A stretch of 64,000 bases of DNA from Psettodes erumei (taxonomy: Eukaryota > Chordata > Actinopteri > Pleuronectiformes > Psettodidae). Position 1 is the first letter of the stretch, and each line of letters starts with the position of its first letter. Location: assembly GCA_016785225.1 (NCBI GenBank), contig JAFBJZ010000831.1, forward strand, positions 5,652,001 through 5,716,000, in the 5' to 3' direction. The position numbers and the translations under genes were made by a program. A model generated the notes under the pieces. The model saw only the letters and a list, made by a program, of their open reading frames with translations. It was not told the origin of the DNA and ran no database searches. This document shows positions 13,756 through 27,109 of this stretch, in pieces.

Positions 13756-14895
13756 TTGCAGTTACTTGTAAATATATCCGTTTATATTAAGTTAAGTATT
13801 AACTTGACAAAATTAACTGTATAGTATAAGTATACAAATATATTTAAAAAGGATCATAAAGCATAAAGCACATGTGATTAGAAGGCAATGAACACTCTAT
13901 AAGGTTACAATTCACAACATACCAACAGCAATACTACAGTACACAACCAACGTCCTGCCATTAGTGTCATACTCATTTGAATGAGGTTCCGTTTATCTCA
14001 GTATTAGTGTTCACTGGAGCTGTAGTCGTATAGTTGCTGACTTGGCCTTACTTGACAAAGTTTCACTGAGCTGGCAGAGATGATAGATTCTGTTGGTCGC
14101 ATTGTTTTTCCAGCGTCCCTATTTGGCTGTCCTGACCCCGTCATTTATAATGGCCCTGGTCCATGTTTAATTCATACAAGCCCTGCTGAGCGAGCCTTCA
14201 TACAGGAAGCTGGCTTTGCAGGCCACAGCCATTCCACTTTCCTGCCTCAGATATTTTATCAAGACCGAATTCAGGGCCTAGATTTATGTTCAGAAAGCTG
14301 CGCATGAAACACGGGGGACATGGCAAGTTCAGTTCTCTCATCCCTGCTAACAACAAGTTTCAAATCAGCATAATAAAAGCTTAACAGCTTCACCTAATTA
14401 GTCACCAAAGCGTTTATTACAGCCTGGATGTAAATCTGTGCTGGAGTTGTAAATGACACAAGTGTAAACACTGATCCGTTATTTCTGGGGCTTTATCTTC
14501 ACAGTGCTACTGTGTGGTGGCATTAGCAGGGTTCTTTCCAAGTTGCATCAGTGAAGCCCTCACCGAGGCGCAGTCTCCACAGCCTAATTAGGCACTCAAG
14601 CAGCTGCTGTCAACGCCAGCATCGTGGGTTTCAAAGCACAGGCTCAAGCTTGTGATCTGTCTAAATATTTCTTTCATGAAACCCTCATCACATCAAGGCT
14701 GCTATCTCGAAAAAGGTCAGTGAGAGAAAGAAAGGGGGAGGAGGAGGAAGAGGACAGACTAGAATCAGGTGGTGCAACTGGGCCAATAGAAATGAGCTTG
14801 ACCTCAAAGTATTTGACGCTGAAGTGCGTGTCATGAGTGGATCCAAAGAGATTTCTGTGATGCGTGAAAGATCTCTTTTCATCTGTCCTCACTCG

Positions 14896-14941
14896 CACAC
14901 CCTGATGCTGCACACCCTGATGCTGAGCACCCTGATGCTGC
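14896..14941. repeat. 15-bp minisatellite, three copies
   Basis: The unit is close to caccctgatgctgca, repeated three times with one or two changes between copies. Confidence 0.85.
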
Positions 14942-17900
14942 ACGGCATTGCTCGAATGGTCAAAACTGTCTGACTGTTTGCTGTCTTCACCATAGTTGAG
15001 TAGATGTTTGCTCCCTGAATCAAAACTGGCTGGTGACAGAAGTAATTCAGCCAAAATCACCCTCAAGGTTCATCTATAGTGTTGCCTATACAGTACATCA
15101 GACTATATAAACATTTCACACAACTTCATATGGAGTTTCATACACCACAAAAAAAGTGCTAACCTAAAGCGCGAGCGCTGCGGTTCAACAAACATATTCT
15201 ACAAGCAATCCCTCAAAACAATCCACATTCTGCAGGGGAGAATTAGCCTACATTGCTCGAGCTGAGGGTGGAAAGATGGTTGAGAGTCAGTGCTACAGAC
15301 ATTCTTGGAGTGTTAATGTCATCATGCTGGCCAGACCATGGGTCCGCAAACTGACAGACCATCATCTGCATCTGGCCTCCAGGCACGCTTGTGGTCCAGC
15401 GTCTCTCGAGAAAGAAGCAGAGAGAGAAATCTGCAGTTGTTTAAATGTTACATAACGCAGTATTTGGAGGTGATCTATTTCTTAGAGGGACTGTGGCAGC
15501 GGCGGTGACGGCAGCGGTGGTTGTGGTCATGCTGGAAGATTCCAATCATATATCGGCTCTGCGTCTGCTGCGGCCGAATGCGTGTATGTTAAATTTCCTG
15601 AATAAGAAGAGCCAAAAGATGGAAACAAAAATCCATGCAAGAGTCGTGTTCCACTAAATGTAAAGGGCATAAACAACCGGCTCACTCACCACGATTCCTT
15701 CATGATCTCATGAAAGAGATGAAATAAGACAATGTGATGCAATGTAAAACTGCCAGTGGCAGTGGAGAATCTCTTGAGACTGAAGACACGCATGCATGCA
15801 CAAACAGTCGTATGCACGCACACATTAGTACATGCAGTATATATGTGCCTGCCACCATTAAAGTCTTATAATGCCTTTTATTGTTTTTCCTCTTTCCTTA
15901 CTTTCCTTCCCTCTGTCAATACTGGTTTCTGTAACATACAGTGGAGTAGAGTACATTTTTCAGACAATCCTGGATAAATATCAGACGAATAAAAAAAATT
16001 TAAATAAGACAAAACACACATTCTCTCTCTCTCACACACACACACAAATATTCACAACAAAAAGGCACATTATCACACACGCAGTACATTCCAGCCTTGC
16101 GATGGAGCCAACAAGCTCCACTAAGCTGTGTTAGAGGAACAGACACTCGACCACACAGTGAGATGTTTTCAGAAAACTGATGTTCAAGCCCTCACCAATG
16201 ATGCAGATGACAGTATATTGCACTTAATCTTTCTTTAATGTATGATTTCCTTCAACATTTATTCAGTAACACAAACTCGGAGTTCTAGTCACTCATTAAC
16301 TAAACTATTAATACGTGGCCCTTGACAAGGACAATATGTACGTCACTGTCAATAAAGATCAATAATCTACACGATTGCAATAGATAATTAACACTACAAA
16401 TAATCGACCCCTAAAAATTCAGATAACTGGAATTTATCAAATGAGATGAGATAGGTGAAACATTTCAGTTCAATGTAGTGACAGCCCATCATTATAGTTC
16501 ACTATACTGCCATAAAACTCTCAGTGAGTCCAAAGAGCAGACTCCCTGTCAGCAACCTGGTAAAGTTATCCAGGTAGATTGTACACTCCCTCTCAGATTT
16601 TCATAAATAAAGTGTTCTGTAGTTTCTCAAAAAAGAAAACAGTCAGATTTTGGAAGAATTCAACTCTGTTCTGTTGCTGTACAAGTGTTAACACAAGTCC
16701 AGTGCTCCTATCCATGTAAATGATGGGAGAGTTGTACTGACTTGTTTTATGCTTCTATTGTTTTTTTTACACTGAATATTTAATTCAGGTCTGCAGAATG
16801 AAGAATGCAACTTGTTAAAGTTGTTTTTTTAAATATAATATCAAACCATCATTTGGTCTTTTCAGAGGGAGAGCAGAGAGCGCAGAAGCACGACTCAGAT
16901 GAGCAGAGGCTGTTGTCACCATAATCACCCCAGACAGAGATGGGAGTATGTGTCATCAGATGAAAACGTAAGGTTATCGTAATTTGTGGTGCTATGCTCT
17001 CCTATTCTCTCTCTATCGCTCTGTCTACCCCCCGCCTCCCTCTGCATCGCTGTGAGCAAACAGACTCTTTCCATCAGCCTCTGCTATCTCTAAATGTCAA
17101 TCAAACAGAAAGGAGAACTGCAGCCAACACATTTTAAACAACCGTTGTGGTGTCAGCGTCACATTAAACATGGGCAGGACACCAGAATATATGTTTCCAC
17201 AAGTCCTATTAAATCAAGAACCCCCGCTTGAATTTCAAAGAGCAAATAAAAAAGCAGCAGCACCACAATCACCTGTGGCACGGCAAACTAGGTGGCAACA
17301 TGTGGCAGTGGCCAGCCTTCGGTGTGTGACATAAGTCAGACACCTAAAAACACTATGTTGCAAGTAGCTCCATGTTTCACCATCACGAGGAAATGCATTA
17401 AAGCAGAAATTATCGCCAGGAGGCACAGTGGATAGAGCTGTCAGTGGATACAACACAACACTGGATACATGACATGTTGCAGGGCAGTCATCACTGCACT
17501 GTGGCCCTGAGAATCATCGAGCTCTGGTGAAGGACAACCTAATAAATCAGATGAGCGGCCGTTTTTATGTGGGCCCTGCGCTATATGCTTTTATCTTCAG
17601 TATTTAACTACTGTGAGCCTGATAGATGCAGGCAGTAAAAAAGGATGAGGTCTGATAAACAGTGTAGAGGCCATGGCAGTAATCTGTCACAGCCACCTCT
17701 TGGTTTGGCCTTCTACCCTGTGCTGACAACAACAGGAGATTATCTAAGTGATCACTGGATGGCCTGAAGGGTGGCAGCCCATTAAAAGAGTCACATTCTA
17801 CTTTTACAGTTTGAATATAAAGGAAACCAGCACTGAAAACTGTGCATTGAGCTTTGTCTCATGAATCAAGTAGTAATAACATCACGCAACTTCCATAACT

Positions 17901-18326
17901 GAATATGTTGTTACTGTTCACATTTACAAAAGTATTATCCACAACACAAATGTACTACATATGCTAAAGGCAACAATGTAACTGTGTGGACACATTAATA
18001 ATGTGATTATAATCCATAACCACAGCAAATACTCTATATACTACAATGCAACAGTTATGTTGGGCTGACAAAGCAAAGTGATAACTCCAGAACTGTTAAT
18101 TGTTAACTTGCAAACCAAGCTGTCACACACCTCTCCGCCCACCGTGGATTTATGAATTTACAAAATGTGTGCAAACAGAAAAGTTAAGATTTGCATCAGT
18201 TTGCAACAGTTGGCGTTGTGCAGGTTTTCACTTAAAAGAAATAGATGTGATGAAGATAAAGAATCAGTATGCTTCATACAAAATGTGTGGCGGATTGTCT
18301 GTCAGCAGCTGGAATCACCCACCACA

Positions 18327-18328
18327 CT

Positions 18329-18356
<28 letters not shown>
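18327..18356. repeat. (AC)n microsatellite
   Basis: About 15 units. Confidence 0.95.
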
Positions 18357-18359
<3 letters not shown>

Positions 18360-20608
18360 CTCCAGCATCAGAATCAGATCAGTCCCATACGTACGCCCAC
18401 TTTGTGCATTGACTGGCCCCAAGCGTGCCAGTGACTTCTCTCTAAAGCTCTCTTCATTCATTCATACCTCATGCGACAGCTAAGAGCAACACCATAAATA
18501 GCCTTGAGGTCTCGGCATAGTCTCATTGTAGTGTGTAGTGTCCACAGCAATTAATGTGTACAAATGCGCAAAAGTTGTGTTCTTGTCTTTGCAGTAGTTA
18601 CTTTCTGACACTGCAGTGGGACAAATGGGACATTTACAAAATACAGCTAAATGTCACCTCTGACCATCACGTGTTGTTCTCTACTTGCCTCCTCATCTTT
18701 TTTTGTTTTTAAAAACATGTCGGCTGTCAGGCTGCTGGCGTGCTTTGGAGGGAGGTGGAAAAGAAAGTGATTTGATCGGGGGTTCCGCAGACCAACGAGT
18801 CAATCATCAACAGTTTGCTCGGCCACAGACTGATGTTTCAAACCTTGAGAGGCACGCGCCGGGTTCCCGTGCCAGCCCCAATTACGCAGTTGTGGAGGTT
18901 TGAGGGAGCATGCGGCAGTTTGTCCAAAAGTATGGACCATTATCCTCATTTGTAGAATTCACTGCCTTCTACCCCTCTCTATGACAGCAGGCTTTTTGCC
19001 ATGCCTTCAAGTGTGGCCATTTGGAACAGATAATAGACCTCTTTGGCTTTTGCATACCGAACAACATACCCTACATGTTTACAGTCATTCTGAATTAGAA
19101 ACACCATCTTTCTTCAGAAATCATCTTTCTTCAATCAGTCCAAATAAATCCTCCATGGCTACACAGCACGGAATAATGGCTTGTTGTCAGAACATGAAGT
19201 CTGGACATGCTTTGGACTTTTATTATCTATCTGTCATCATGAAGTGAACTGGGCAACAACTTTTATTGAGTGTATATACTGCAGCGATCAGTGGGAGGTA
19301 ACATTTGCAGTGTGAATTATGTGCATCCTCGTTAGTTTGATATGCTGAGTCAGGAGGGAGTGTTGCCATCAGTGAAAGGTGACTGGCCGAGGTTTTGGGG
19401 CTATTGATATCTCTGGCTCAGGGAAGGAAAGGATCTTGCCAAAGCAAACTGAGGACACGATTAGCTGTCTCCCATTTTAAGCTCTCCACTAATCTCTTTC
19501 CTGCCCTCTTTTAAATTGTTACATCCACAGACAATACGTTCTTTTGATGTCAAGAAATGAAGAGATCGTTTCCCAGCTCTGGCACTGTCTGTGTCTCCTG
19601 CGACGCCTCTGATCACTGCGAAGAACTAGAGTTTAAACTCTCATCTCCCTCTGCCAGGTTAACAGCTTGGCGCGCGAGAGACAAACCCCCTTTTTTTCAG
19701 CTCACTCATTTCTCGCTTGTCACCACAAACGAGGGAGCTAAAGGCTGGCTGGTGCATCTGAGGCCACAGAGGGATTGTGGACACTGTGTCTCTCCTTGCT
19801 CTCTCCTCCCTTTGACTGAAAATCAGATGAGCTATGAATCACACTACTCATGCCTGCAAGAGTGAGATCCCAAAAAACAGAAGGAATGTCATCACCACAC
19901 ATTGCCTGCTGTATGCCATCTGTGCTAGGTGATGACTGTGCTGCCTGATGCTGTGTCACGTGTGCTGAGCATTTAGTACAAAGGAGCCCAGAAATATGAA
20001 AGAAACATGAATTCTATTCTGATTTCCACCCATTCACTGAAATGGTTTACATTCTTCTTTTTTATTCATGTTGGCTGGGCAGTGAAGAACTCAGGATCAG
20101 GTATGAATGCAAGCATTATAAGAATGTGATTTATATGTATCTCACAGTTTAAAGCCAGAATCCAAATCTCTCAATATCATCAAGGTGCACTTCACATTAT
20201 ACGATTTGAAGAAAAGTGGTTGATACAGATTGCCAAAATTACCATTTAACTTCTAGGACTGAAATGGGGTGATTTCTATTTGGACAGTTATGCCAATTAT
20301 TATACTGGTCTGTTCATCCAATTATGTGTCAAATTCTTGAATCCATTTTAGACAGAACTGCACCAAGTGGGGTTTTATTCCAGAGGTGAATCATTAAAGA
20401 TGAAGGAAGGAGGATGCTTCATCTGTTGCCATAAATCTATTTTCAATGTCACGTCTTTATGCCTGTTTCTTTTAAGGTGATGAATGTATTATGATGGTGA
20501 GAGCTCTAATGTAAACACAAGTGACTGACAGCATTCTCAGCTGACATCCTCCCATCCATTGTCCACGTAATCAGTTCACTTTTAACTCTCTTCAGTTGTC
20601 ACGCTCAT

Positions 20609-20634
20609 GCATTGTTTATGAAGCATTGTTTATG
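20609..20634 (+). promoter_or_regulatory. Double forkhead-like site
   Basis: The 12-mer gcattgtttatg occurs twice, at 20609-20620 and 20623-20634, each with a TTGTTTAT forkhead-type core. The 14-bp spacing is not quite one and a half helical turns. Only the motif is seen; no function is shown. Confidence 0.3.
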
Positions 20635-22944
20635 CTTCTGAATTACTCATGGGTTGGAATAAATCACGCTTGAGTTAATGACGTGGATTCGTGCACACGG
20701 GAAATCTGGACATCTCGAACATTACGGGAGACATCAACACACGTTGCATTTTTGCAGAGAAATGGACCTATAGCTGGAGAAATACCTACAGCTAAACACC
20801 TATAGCTTCATATGAACAGATAGTTATCTATATCTTGGCAAAAAAGCAAATCAGGACATTTTCCCAAATGTAAAACTACTCCTTTAAAAACAGTGTTGGC
20901 CTGATCATCTCCCCTGTATGATATCAGTTGTTCAAAGGAGGACAGAGATAGGAACTAGGTGCTTTTGATGACAGTAGCATCAACAGCTGTAGAAGTGCTG
21001 CAGTGTTACCACATATGTCACAAACCAACTCAAATATATGACTAAACTGATTTGATATGAGGAGTAAAGTTCTTCATTCGTGCAAACCAGCGATAAACCT
21101 CTTTACTGAGTACATCTGATCTTTGTACTTCATCTGGTTTGCAGCATTTCGTAACTCTATTCCTCCTCCACAGAGCTCAGATTCAACTGAAAGTGAGTGA
21201 ACAGAGGGAGAGTGTGATCAAATGGCCTGAGTATTGTGCGCTCTACGCCCGGTTCGAAAAGAAAACTCTGATCCGAGTTCTCCTGACTGGCTGCAAATGT
21301 CACATCACACTCTCACACAAAGTTCACGCTCCAAGTGCTATTCTGCAACATTACGATATCTATTATGTGCCGCTTCCCCCTTACCATGTTGCATCATTGC
21401 TGGCTGATGTAAGCTGGTGAACACAAAAGAAAACGCAGGGGAACCATCTATCCCAGCCGTTGGCAGCAGTGCTATTATACCCAGCATCATTACTTTGGGG
21501 AAGCCTGTCCTGCTGTCTCTGTTGTCTTCTGATACAGTCCCTGACCGCACCCAGACACCACTCCAAACATCTGCCTGCCTAAGACCACGGCTCCAGCTCA
21601 GCCAAGTGCTGGACAGGATCATGATGACAATGTATCCTGACAACGACTGTACGCAATACCAGAACAACAATATGAATTTTGGAACTACCTTTACTCTTTT
21701 CAAAGAAAGCAGCGCAGAATATGAATCTAGTGAAAGTGAAGGATCCATAACCTCTTAACAAAGAACAGGATGGTCAAAAATGCAGAAACGTTGTGGGTGG
21801 TGGCATTTTCTGTTCTGATGGAGGTGGGGGCTGCTGGTTACAGCTGTGTCTGCCATCACTGGCACTGACAAGTTCTGTGACACATCTGAGACTTGGCATT
21901 ATGTCTTGATCTGAATTCAATGAAATGGAAAAGAAAAAAAAAAGCGGGCCATCCAATTTTATTGATGTGAATCCCACCCAAACCCACTGAACTTCACCAC
22001 TGCCGGATTTTCCAATACAAGGAATATTGAAAGTGGCTGTATATTCATAATGTGTTTTTTTCTTCAGGTTCCAAAGGTTCCAGTTAGTTTGGGACAGGGT
22101 TGGGGTTTACTCTAAGACTGACTTATTTGGAAAAAAATGCTTTCTCTTCCTGTGGAGCTCTCTGTGGAGCTGGTGTACTTGTGATAGCACCTAAGGGATA
22201 AATGCTGTAACGTTAACAAAGACCAAGAACAAACTTACCTCTGTATTAGAAAGAAGGCCTGAAAGTTTCAAACTGGACAGTGCACAAGGGACTACATCCC
22301 GAATGATAATGTAATGAACAAAATGAATATGACTCACTTTAACCCTTGTATAGCCATTGTACAGTATTGGTTCTTATGTCATATTTTAAGACCAAATTTG
22401 AAAAAATGACAGCTGATGACAGGAAACAAAAAGAGAAAACTGAAGGAAAGAAAGAAAGAAAAACACAAAAGAAAGAACGAGAAAAAGACAAATGAATTTA
22501 TATGCTCATTAATATACAGTACACAGAGAACATAACTGAGAGCTTTGATGAAACAGCTGTCCAGGGGTTGGTACCACCCTATCCATCCATCATGGATGGT
22601 CTGGGTCCACTGCTCACCTGTGAAAACATAGCACACCTCTCCTCTCATTACTGAAGGAGATGGTGCAGCAGTGGAGCTCACTGGTTCCAAATGAACCCCA
22701 ATAATGGTTGGACAGCTGGGATACTTTTCCATTATCGGTCTTTGGAGGAGGGCTTCTGTATTCTCTATCAGTACAGCTGTATCACAGACTATTGAATTTA
22801 TATATATTTTTTCTATTTATTGCTCTAATTCGTACTATAACTTTATTCTCTTTTTGTGCTAAAACAATGAATCAGTTAATACTGTTTGATGCAGTTTTGG
22901 TGAGGATGTGACCTTGGGCAGCGGCATGATGGGTATTTTATGGA

Positions 22945-23020
22945 CAAAAACAATCAATTAATCCAGAAAATAACTGGCAGATTAACCAGCAATGAAAATT
23001 ATTGTTGGTTGCATTCTCGC
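22945..23020 (-). repeat. Dispersed repeat copy B (opposite orientation to copy A)
   Basis: The minus strand reads gcaaccaacaataattttca, then gctggttaatctgccagtta and ttttctggattaattgattg, clearly the same repeat as at 13671-13755. Confidence 0.5.
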
Positions 23021-23269
23021 ATTCTGTCTTAGTAAAACTGGTTATTTTATAATTTGGCAGGCAGGCAAAGCCAGTATGCTGCTTTAAATACACGCTAAAA
23101 GCTTTAAAAATATAAAATTTTACTTTTGGGATTTCATAAAATTTCTTGGGTCATGTCACACATCCTTACTTGAAAATACTGTCTTTAAGATTCCATTAAT
23201 TATTTGAGATTCTGAAGCAAAGAACCAGAAAAAGAGTCCATTCTGTTAGCTGGTGTGGAGACTCACTGA

Positions 23270-23795
23270 TCAAATAAAACCCAAGATTGTTCAACCTCAG
23301 ACCAACACTGCCTTCTAACCACTGATCAGAGTAAACCAAATCATTAAATTAACAAAAGATGCCTATCTGAAACATTGGACGAATCAAACTAAAACAAACT
23401 TAATTGCTATCTGGCCTTAAACCATGAATTTAAATTGGCAGAGTATGTCTTTACTGTCAGAGCAGAGACAGATCCTGACCAAATGTAGACTCCGCACAGT
23501 CCACCGTCTAGTCTAACCATATGAAAGGATGACACAAAATGTCCTGGCCTCCAAAAGAGGAGAAGAGTCTGCGGTCAGTGTAAAGCAGGTGAGGTCGAGA
23601 CAGAGATGCACTTAATCTTAGAATGTGACAAATATGATGATAGCAGAGTGGACTGCTTTAAGAAATGTGATCACAGACTTCACAGAGCTCGATGATGGTG
23701 AAAGGAACAGACTCTGCGAGGAGAGGGACATACAGCCTACTTAGCTGCACAATATGTGACTGCGTGTCACAAACTGAGGGCCACACAATTAAAAC
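23270..23795 (+). pseudogene. Decayed LINE ORF2 C-terminal fragment with zinc-knuckle motif
   Basis: The + strand reads RRRVCGQCKAGEVETEMHLI then LECDKYDDSR at about 23563-23650, a CxxC...H...C knuckle typical of the end of some fish LINE ORF2 proteins. Before it lie HEFKLAEYVFTV-like and QRQILTKCRL-like segments. After it, 23731-23784 encodes TAYLAAQYVTACHKLRAT. Frameshifts and stops separate the segments, so this is a non-functional relic. It is a different part of ORF2 from the relic near 9.3-10.1 kb, and may be from a different family. Confidence 0.7.
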
Positions 23796-24025
23796 TTGCA
23801 ATGTTAATAACTGCATATGGATGTGACAGGGATTTACACTGAGTGTAACTGCTGTGCAAGAGTGTGGCCCTGGGACATGTGTGCTGATAATTGGTTGGGA
23901 TTTTTGAGGGTGTAAAAGAAGATTGCATGCGTATGCGTGTGTGCATTTGACTCATACACTGTACAAACTGAGGCTCCACAATCTTGCTGCTTGTGCTCGT
24001 GTGCTGCTAAATACTATATGTGCAA

Positions 24026-24026
<1 letters not shown>

Positions 24027-24064
<38 letters not shown>
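24027..24064. repeat. (TG)n microsatellite
   Basis: About 19 units. It lies just upstream of a long GA-rich stretch. Confidence 0.95.
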
Positions 24065-24067
<3 letters not shown>

Positions 24068-24179
24068 CAGGTCTGAGCTCTGCAGAAGGACAGCCCGGAG
24101 ATAACCTGATGACGTCACAGCCAGAGTCAGGTCTGCTATCTCTCCTTGACAGCAGAGCCGTGCGTCACTCCTCACATGC

Positions 24180-24560
24180 CGAGCCAGTGAGAGAGCGAGA
24201 GCGAGAGAGAGCAGGAAGTAGAGAAGGAGGACAGGCAGAGGAGGTAGGGAGGGAACATGGAGAGAGAGAGAGAGAGAGAGACACTGTCAAAGTGCCTGGA
24301 GGATGCCTCAAATCATTTAGTGGAGGCGAGTGGGACCTGGGCCAGGGCAGCACTAAAGTGGGAGAGTTTTAATAAGAATAGTGAGGGACAGAGGGAGGAG
24401 AGGGAATGGAGGGAGCAGATTATGAAAAGGACTTTTTACAGTAAGTGGTAATCAGCAGGAAGAGAGTGAGCAGGAAAAAACAGCAGGGTAAACATCTTTT
24501 TGAAGAAGAGAAAGGCATGAAAAAGAAAGGAAGGACGAGAACAAGAAGGGGGTTACAGAG
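24180..24560. repeat. Purine-rich (GA-rich) tract
   Basis: The + strand is dominated by G and A, with (GA)n cores at about 24187-24210 and 24260-24281. No gene is recognised here; open frames on the complement are low-complexity by-products. Confidence 0.75.
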
Positions 24561-25704
24561 AAAAAAGCAGAGTGAGATGGTTTAGCAAGAGGCAGGTCAA
24601 CAGTTCGACATACGATAATGAACATCTTTACAAGAAGAAAGAAAACAATATGATTCAAAGAATCTGGAGCAAGGCTCGTCATTGTGCTGAAGTGCACCAG
24701 CTTGTACTCCTGCTAATTATAGGCATTGCTGTGCGATAATTATATTCATGCCTGTCTCTTTTGAAGAGGAAAATTTCTCCCTATGGATTTCTTCCATCAC
24801 AGGACCACAAACATATCTGCTTTTCATCAATGGTTTTTGGGTTGAGGATTAAGTAAATAGAACAAAAAGAGAAGAAAGCTATGTGAAATACGAATTAAAG
24901 GAAAGAAAAAATGGCAACTGTTCAAGGCATGTATGAAACATTCTTCCTTCGTATGCCTGTATTAGCATATTTGTGTGAATACTAAAACATACATGATTGT
25001 ACTGACACCATTTCATACACATGAAGCACACATTCCCAAGTACGTACTCTACAGAGTTGATATTTGGTGTTTGACCTCTGGCCCTGTCACCCTTGTTCAC
25101 AAGCATCCACCAAGCTCAGCACAGGGATCCAGTAGCGACAAACACAGACTTGTCAGCTGTTTTGCCATGGAGTCTACTTTTATTGGCTGTAACAAATATT
25201 GCATGGAAAGAGATGGCAAGAAATAGCAGAACACTGACTACTTAAGTGAGCCGCCATATTTCAAAGGGCGCATTCGATTTATGGTCGAGTGTGTGGAGGG
25301 TGTCGTGTAACTCAGAGCGTATGCAGAACTTAGCTATCCATACAAACTCACACACGCAGACACTTAAACACTATGCGGTAGAGTCTGGAGTTCATTCGGT
25401 CAACATCACAGGAATGTGTCTGCTGATGAGGAAGCCCCTGCCTCCAGTTCCTTCTCTATCAATGAGCTTGCAGTGGGTTGTGTGTCATCAAAACATATCA
25501 CACTGTTTACAGTCAACTTCGCTCCATGTCGGTGAACACAAAACCTGTATCTAGAGAGAGAAAGAAAGGATAACTCCCGGCACACAGACCAAAGGAGCCA
25601 CAGTGAAGTCATGGAAAATGACTGAAACTACGAAAAGTAAGTTTTAAATGGCAGTGATTCAGAATGAACTCTCTTGACATAGAGATACACCACAGATCTA
25701 AACT

Positions 25705-25755
25705 GATCAGCCACAGCATTAAAACCAGTTAACGGTTTTAATGTTGTGGCTCATC
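25705..25755. mobile_element. Minimal Tc1-type inverted-repeat hairpin
   Basis: Two 22-bp arms, gatcagccacagcattaaaa(cc) at 25705-25726 and its near-complement at 25734-25755, flank a 7-base loop with two mismatches. The arm resembles the terminal repeat of Tc1-like elements of fish (text like tgatcagccataacattaaa). The element has lost all interior sequence. Confidence 0.6.
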
Positions 25756-27109
25756 CGTGTATTAGGTTTATCACAGCAAATGAATATACCCAAATAGAGC
25801 AATCAGATGAATAAGTCCCATAAATTTTGGCCAAATCTAATCAGTAGCTTCCGACATGTAGTGTGTGATATCCACGATTAAAAAGACATTGTTGTTCCCC
25901 TTGGAGCTGTCAGGAAATCCAAAGTGTATGATGCATCATTAACTTTACAGCTCATAAGCTGGAGCCAAGCCACAGATTATCTTTTAGGACTACTTAGTGT
26001 GATCACAGGGCCCTCATGGACATTTAGGAAAATGTGCTATAAATTATGGACTACATAACCTATCTAAAAACACACAGAAGCTCAAATATTACAAGGAAAT
26101 GAGCTGCACATCAAGAAATGTCATAGTGCATCAGCAACAGCAGAAATCAAATCGAGACAAACAGGAGGGAGTAAGAGCATGACTTGAATAGAGTACCCAG
26201 AATAAGCATTTACCTTGTGAAAAAATAAAATTCAACAAAAGTATGAAGTAAAACATTTTTTAAATGATTTAAAAGAAAAGAAATCTTATTTTCGGGTTAT
26301 TTGTGGTAGTGCAATTTTCAAATGCAGAAATAAAAATCCTGCACCAGGAAAATATGTATTTCATGATCTCTTCAGAAACTTTACCTACAAGGATACAAAA
26401 ACTGACTTGGAGTATTTGGATCTAATGCTCAGCTAATGAACTCACGCACACTATTTAAAATTAATGGTAGAAATTGCTGGTATAAGCTTCCATCCTCTTA
26501 CTTATTACTTTTTATGGGTTAGCACTAAATGCCACTGTCAGAAATATTGTTTTAATAATGACTGACCAGCTTCACAGGTAAACTTTAACAAAGGAAAATC
26601 CTGGTGTATGGTCATGGTCAATAGAGCCCGACAGTCTCCCATTAAGACGGTTGTTTTCATTCATACCAGTGAAGTTCCTGTGTTTTCAGGCGGGCTGCGG
26701 AAGAGAAGGTTTACACAGACTTCCTCACCCACTTTACTATCTTGCTCACAATATCTCTGTTACATCTTAACACGCACACACAATAATTCATGCTTGAGGA
26801 AAGGGGCTTTCATACAGCGCACAAGTCAAGCACAACTGCTATTTCTGCACTTGAACCAAAGGCATTTCAGCACTGAAAACACTAAAAATGGCTGAGGCCA
26901 TTGTCTGCTGTTTTTCTCCTGGTGAATGAGCAGAGGAAGGAATCCTACTGGTGCTAGAGTGCATTAGTATCACATGAATTTTGCATGTACAGTGCATTTG
27001 ATGGTGAAGAAAGTTGGCTCTGTGGTTAAACACAGCAAAAACACAACATGGTCCGGTGTATTATAGGGGAAATGGTATGCCGTCTCCCTAAACCAGACCA
27101 GAAGAACGA

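Larger units (their letters stand above)
13756..22944. other. Intergenic, no gene seen
   Basis: Holds the 15-bp minisatellite at 14896, (AC)n at 18327 and the double forkhead-like site at 20609. The segment 21139-21758 is open in several frames on both strands, but none matches a known protein. The stretch 14340-14660 looks like complex single-copy DNA and is a possible conserved non-coding element. Confidence 0.55.
23796..25704. other. Intergenic, no gene seen
   Basis: It begins just after a LINE relic and contains (TG)n and the GA-rich tract. Nothing else is recognised. Confidence 0.6.

Noticed and set aside
14674..15066. 130-codon minus-strand open frame
   Set aside because: It spans a 15-bp minisatellite and a serine-coding purine run, and shows no family similarity.
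21139..21761. Several overlapping open frames on both strands
   Set aside because: None has similarity to a protein I know, and there is no splice structure that makes one preferable.
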